Shown here: one piece after another, positions 63,251-64,000 of the stretch
Layout: each line of letters starts with the position of its first letter
How positions within the stretch are numbered: position 1 is the stretch's first letter
Assembly: GCA_963923955.1 (NCBI GenBank)
Contig: OZ000552.1
Location: forward strand, 868,001 to 932,000
Direction: 5' to 3'
DNA: 64,000 nt
Source: G963923955 sp963923955
Lineage (GTDB): Bacteria > Pseudomonadota > Gammaproteobacteria > Eutrophobiales > Eutrophobiaceae
Program-made: the position numbers and the translations under genes
Notes under the pieces: generated by a model
What the model saw: only the letters and a program-made list of their open reading frames with translations
The model's database searches: none
Told to the model about the DNA's origin: nothing

Positions 63251-64000
63251 ATGCGGAAAAAACTGATCAACGCAGCGGCGTTTGCCGCGCTACTGGCGGC
63301 CGCGGCGGGGGCGAGCGAGCCGCAGGTGCTCGCAGAATGGAACAGCCTGCCATATATTGTCAAGGATGCGGACACTAGGGCGGCATGGGAAGGCAGCGAG
63401 ATCTTCGGCAAGGCCCTGCTGCAGGGAGTCAAGGTCGATAGCGCCGGCAATATCTATGTCTCAACCGCCCGCTGGGGCGGGGCTGCGATCCCTGCAACGC
63501 TGTCTAAACTGGTGCAGCATGGCGACACCTGGGCCTTGCAAGCCTGGCCCAATGAGGCGATGAACGACATCGCGAATGCTACGGGGCTCAAGGCCGTGCT
63601 GGGTTTTGAGATCGACCGCAGCGATGTGATGTGGATCCTGGATCAGGGACATGTGGCGGGCGCGCCCTTTGCCGCCGGCGATGCCAAGCTGGTGCTCTGG
63701 GACATCAAGGCGAGCAAGGAAATCCAGCGCTATGTCTTCAGCGCGGCCGAGGCTGACCCCGAGTGTTCCTTTCTCAATGACCTTGCCGTTGATAATGACA
63801 GCGGCTTTGCCTACATCACCGACAGCGGCATCTTTTGCGACCCGCTGCATGGCGGGCTGATCGTCTATGACCGCAACACCAAATCGGCACGGCGCATTCT
63901 TAATCAGCATCGCTTCACCAATGACGAGCCGAACTTCTTCTTCAACATCGACAACCGACCGGTGCTGAAAGATGGCGGCATGCGCACCGGTGCCGATGGT
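63251..64000 (+). CDS. Major royal jelly/yellow-family protein (partial, 3' end beyond window)
   Basis: The first 250 residues are visible; the gene runs off the right edge. Seen: a signal peptide (alanine-rich, to about AAGASE), VKVDSAGNIYVSTARWGGAA, LGFEIDRSDVMWILDQGHV, LVLWDIKASKEIQRYVFSAA, NDLAVDNDSGFAYITDSG and GGLIVYDRNTKSARRIL. These blades match the MRJP/yellow beta-propeller family, known from insects and scattered bacteria. A periplasmic ligand-binding or lactonase-like role is possible but not shown. The ten-base gap to the previous gene suggests a pair. Confidence 0.82.
   Translation, partial: MRKKLINAAAFAALLAAAAGASEPQVLAEWNSLPYIVKDADTRAAWEGSEIFGKALLQGVKVDSAGNIYVSTARWGGAAIPATLSKLVQHGDTWALQAWPNEAMNDIANATGLKAVLGFEIDRSDVMWILDQGHVAGAPFAAGDAKLVLWDIKASKEIQRYVFSAAEADPECSFLNDLAVDNDSGFAYITDSGIFCDPLHGGLIVYDRNTKSARRILNQHRFTNDEPNFFFNIDNRPVLKDGGMRTGADG

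Overview
The window reads as a chromosomal segment of a gammaproteobacterium, probably an uncultured, respiring, mostly aerobic one. The main evidence is the conserved backbone grpE, nadK, recN, bamE, rnfH/ratA, smpB, ssrA, familiar from Escherichia and Pseudomonas. Further support comes from a complete 14-subunit nuo operon with split nuoC and nuoD, a tmRNA tag reading ANDDNYALAA, an SAH riboswitch, and AceK next to isocitrate dehydrogenase. I cannot place it below class level from sequence alone.

Layout. 1-3.9 kb (mostly minus strand): the 5' part of a pfaD-type enoyl reductase (polyunsaturated fatty acid or polyketide synthesis) running off the left edge, a DUF1285 gene, an AT-rich methyltransferase gene with a 14-C tract, and two small lipoprotein genes, one a lytic transglycosylase. 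4.0-12.3 kb: an Atm1-like ABC exporter, a CBS protein, dapB, and the heat-shock cluster hrcA-grpE-dnaK-dnaJ. 12.4-23.4 kb: nadK, an inserted restriction-modification-like pair, recN, fur, bamE, a FecCD-type importer pair, rnfH, ratA, an NSS symporter, smpB and ssrA. 23.4-31 kb: a cyclic-nucleotide/rhodanese/coiled-coil fusion protein, a membrane protease, DUF924, glyoxalase II, a frameshifted cytochrome b with cytochrome c', a secreted metallo-beta-lactamase-fold hydrolase, and an orphan PD-(D/E)XK-like nuclease. 31-40.9 kb: metZ, icd-aceK-apbE, a frameshifted ankyrin gene, yajQ, a zinc-ribbon protein, and metK-ahcY behind an SAH riboswitch. 41.1-45.9 kb: a cyanide-insensitive-type bd oxidase (cydAB plus a DUF2474 micro-subunit missed by length cut-offs), Sco, PCu(A)C and psd. 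45.9-61.6 kb: nuoA to nuoN, interrupted between nuoE and nuoF by a DNA methyltransferase and a 73-residue companion. 61.6-64 kb: repeats, DUF1640 copies, an unknown secreted protein, and a royal-jelly/yellow-family propeller running off the right edge.

How it fits together. NADH dehydrogenase and the bd oxidase give a quinone-linked respiratory chain. Cytochrome c'/b, Sco and PCu(A)C add redox and copper handling. MetK, AhcY and MetZ form the methyl cycle and methionine supply that feed the methyltransferases. Icd and AceK set the TCA/glyoxylate branch.

The most unusual features are foreign-looking DNA-modification genes lodged inside otherwise conserved housekeeping clusters (nadK/recN and nuoE/nuoF). 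Others are the SAH riboswitch placed ahead of metK, a probable leaderless smpB mRNA, several frameshifted genes, and a repeat-bearing segment upstream of nuoA bounded by a 13-bp direct repeat. No CRISPR array, tRNA, rRNA or recognisable transposase was seen.
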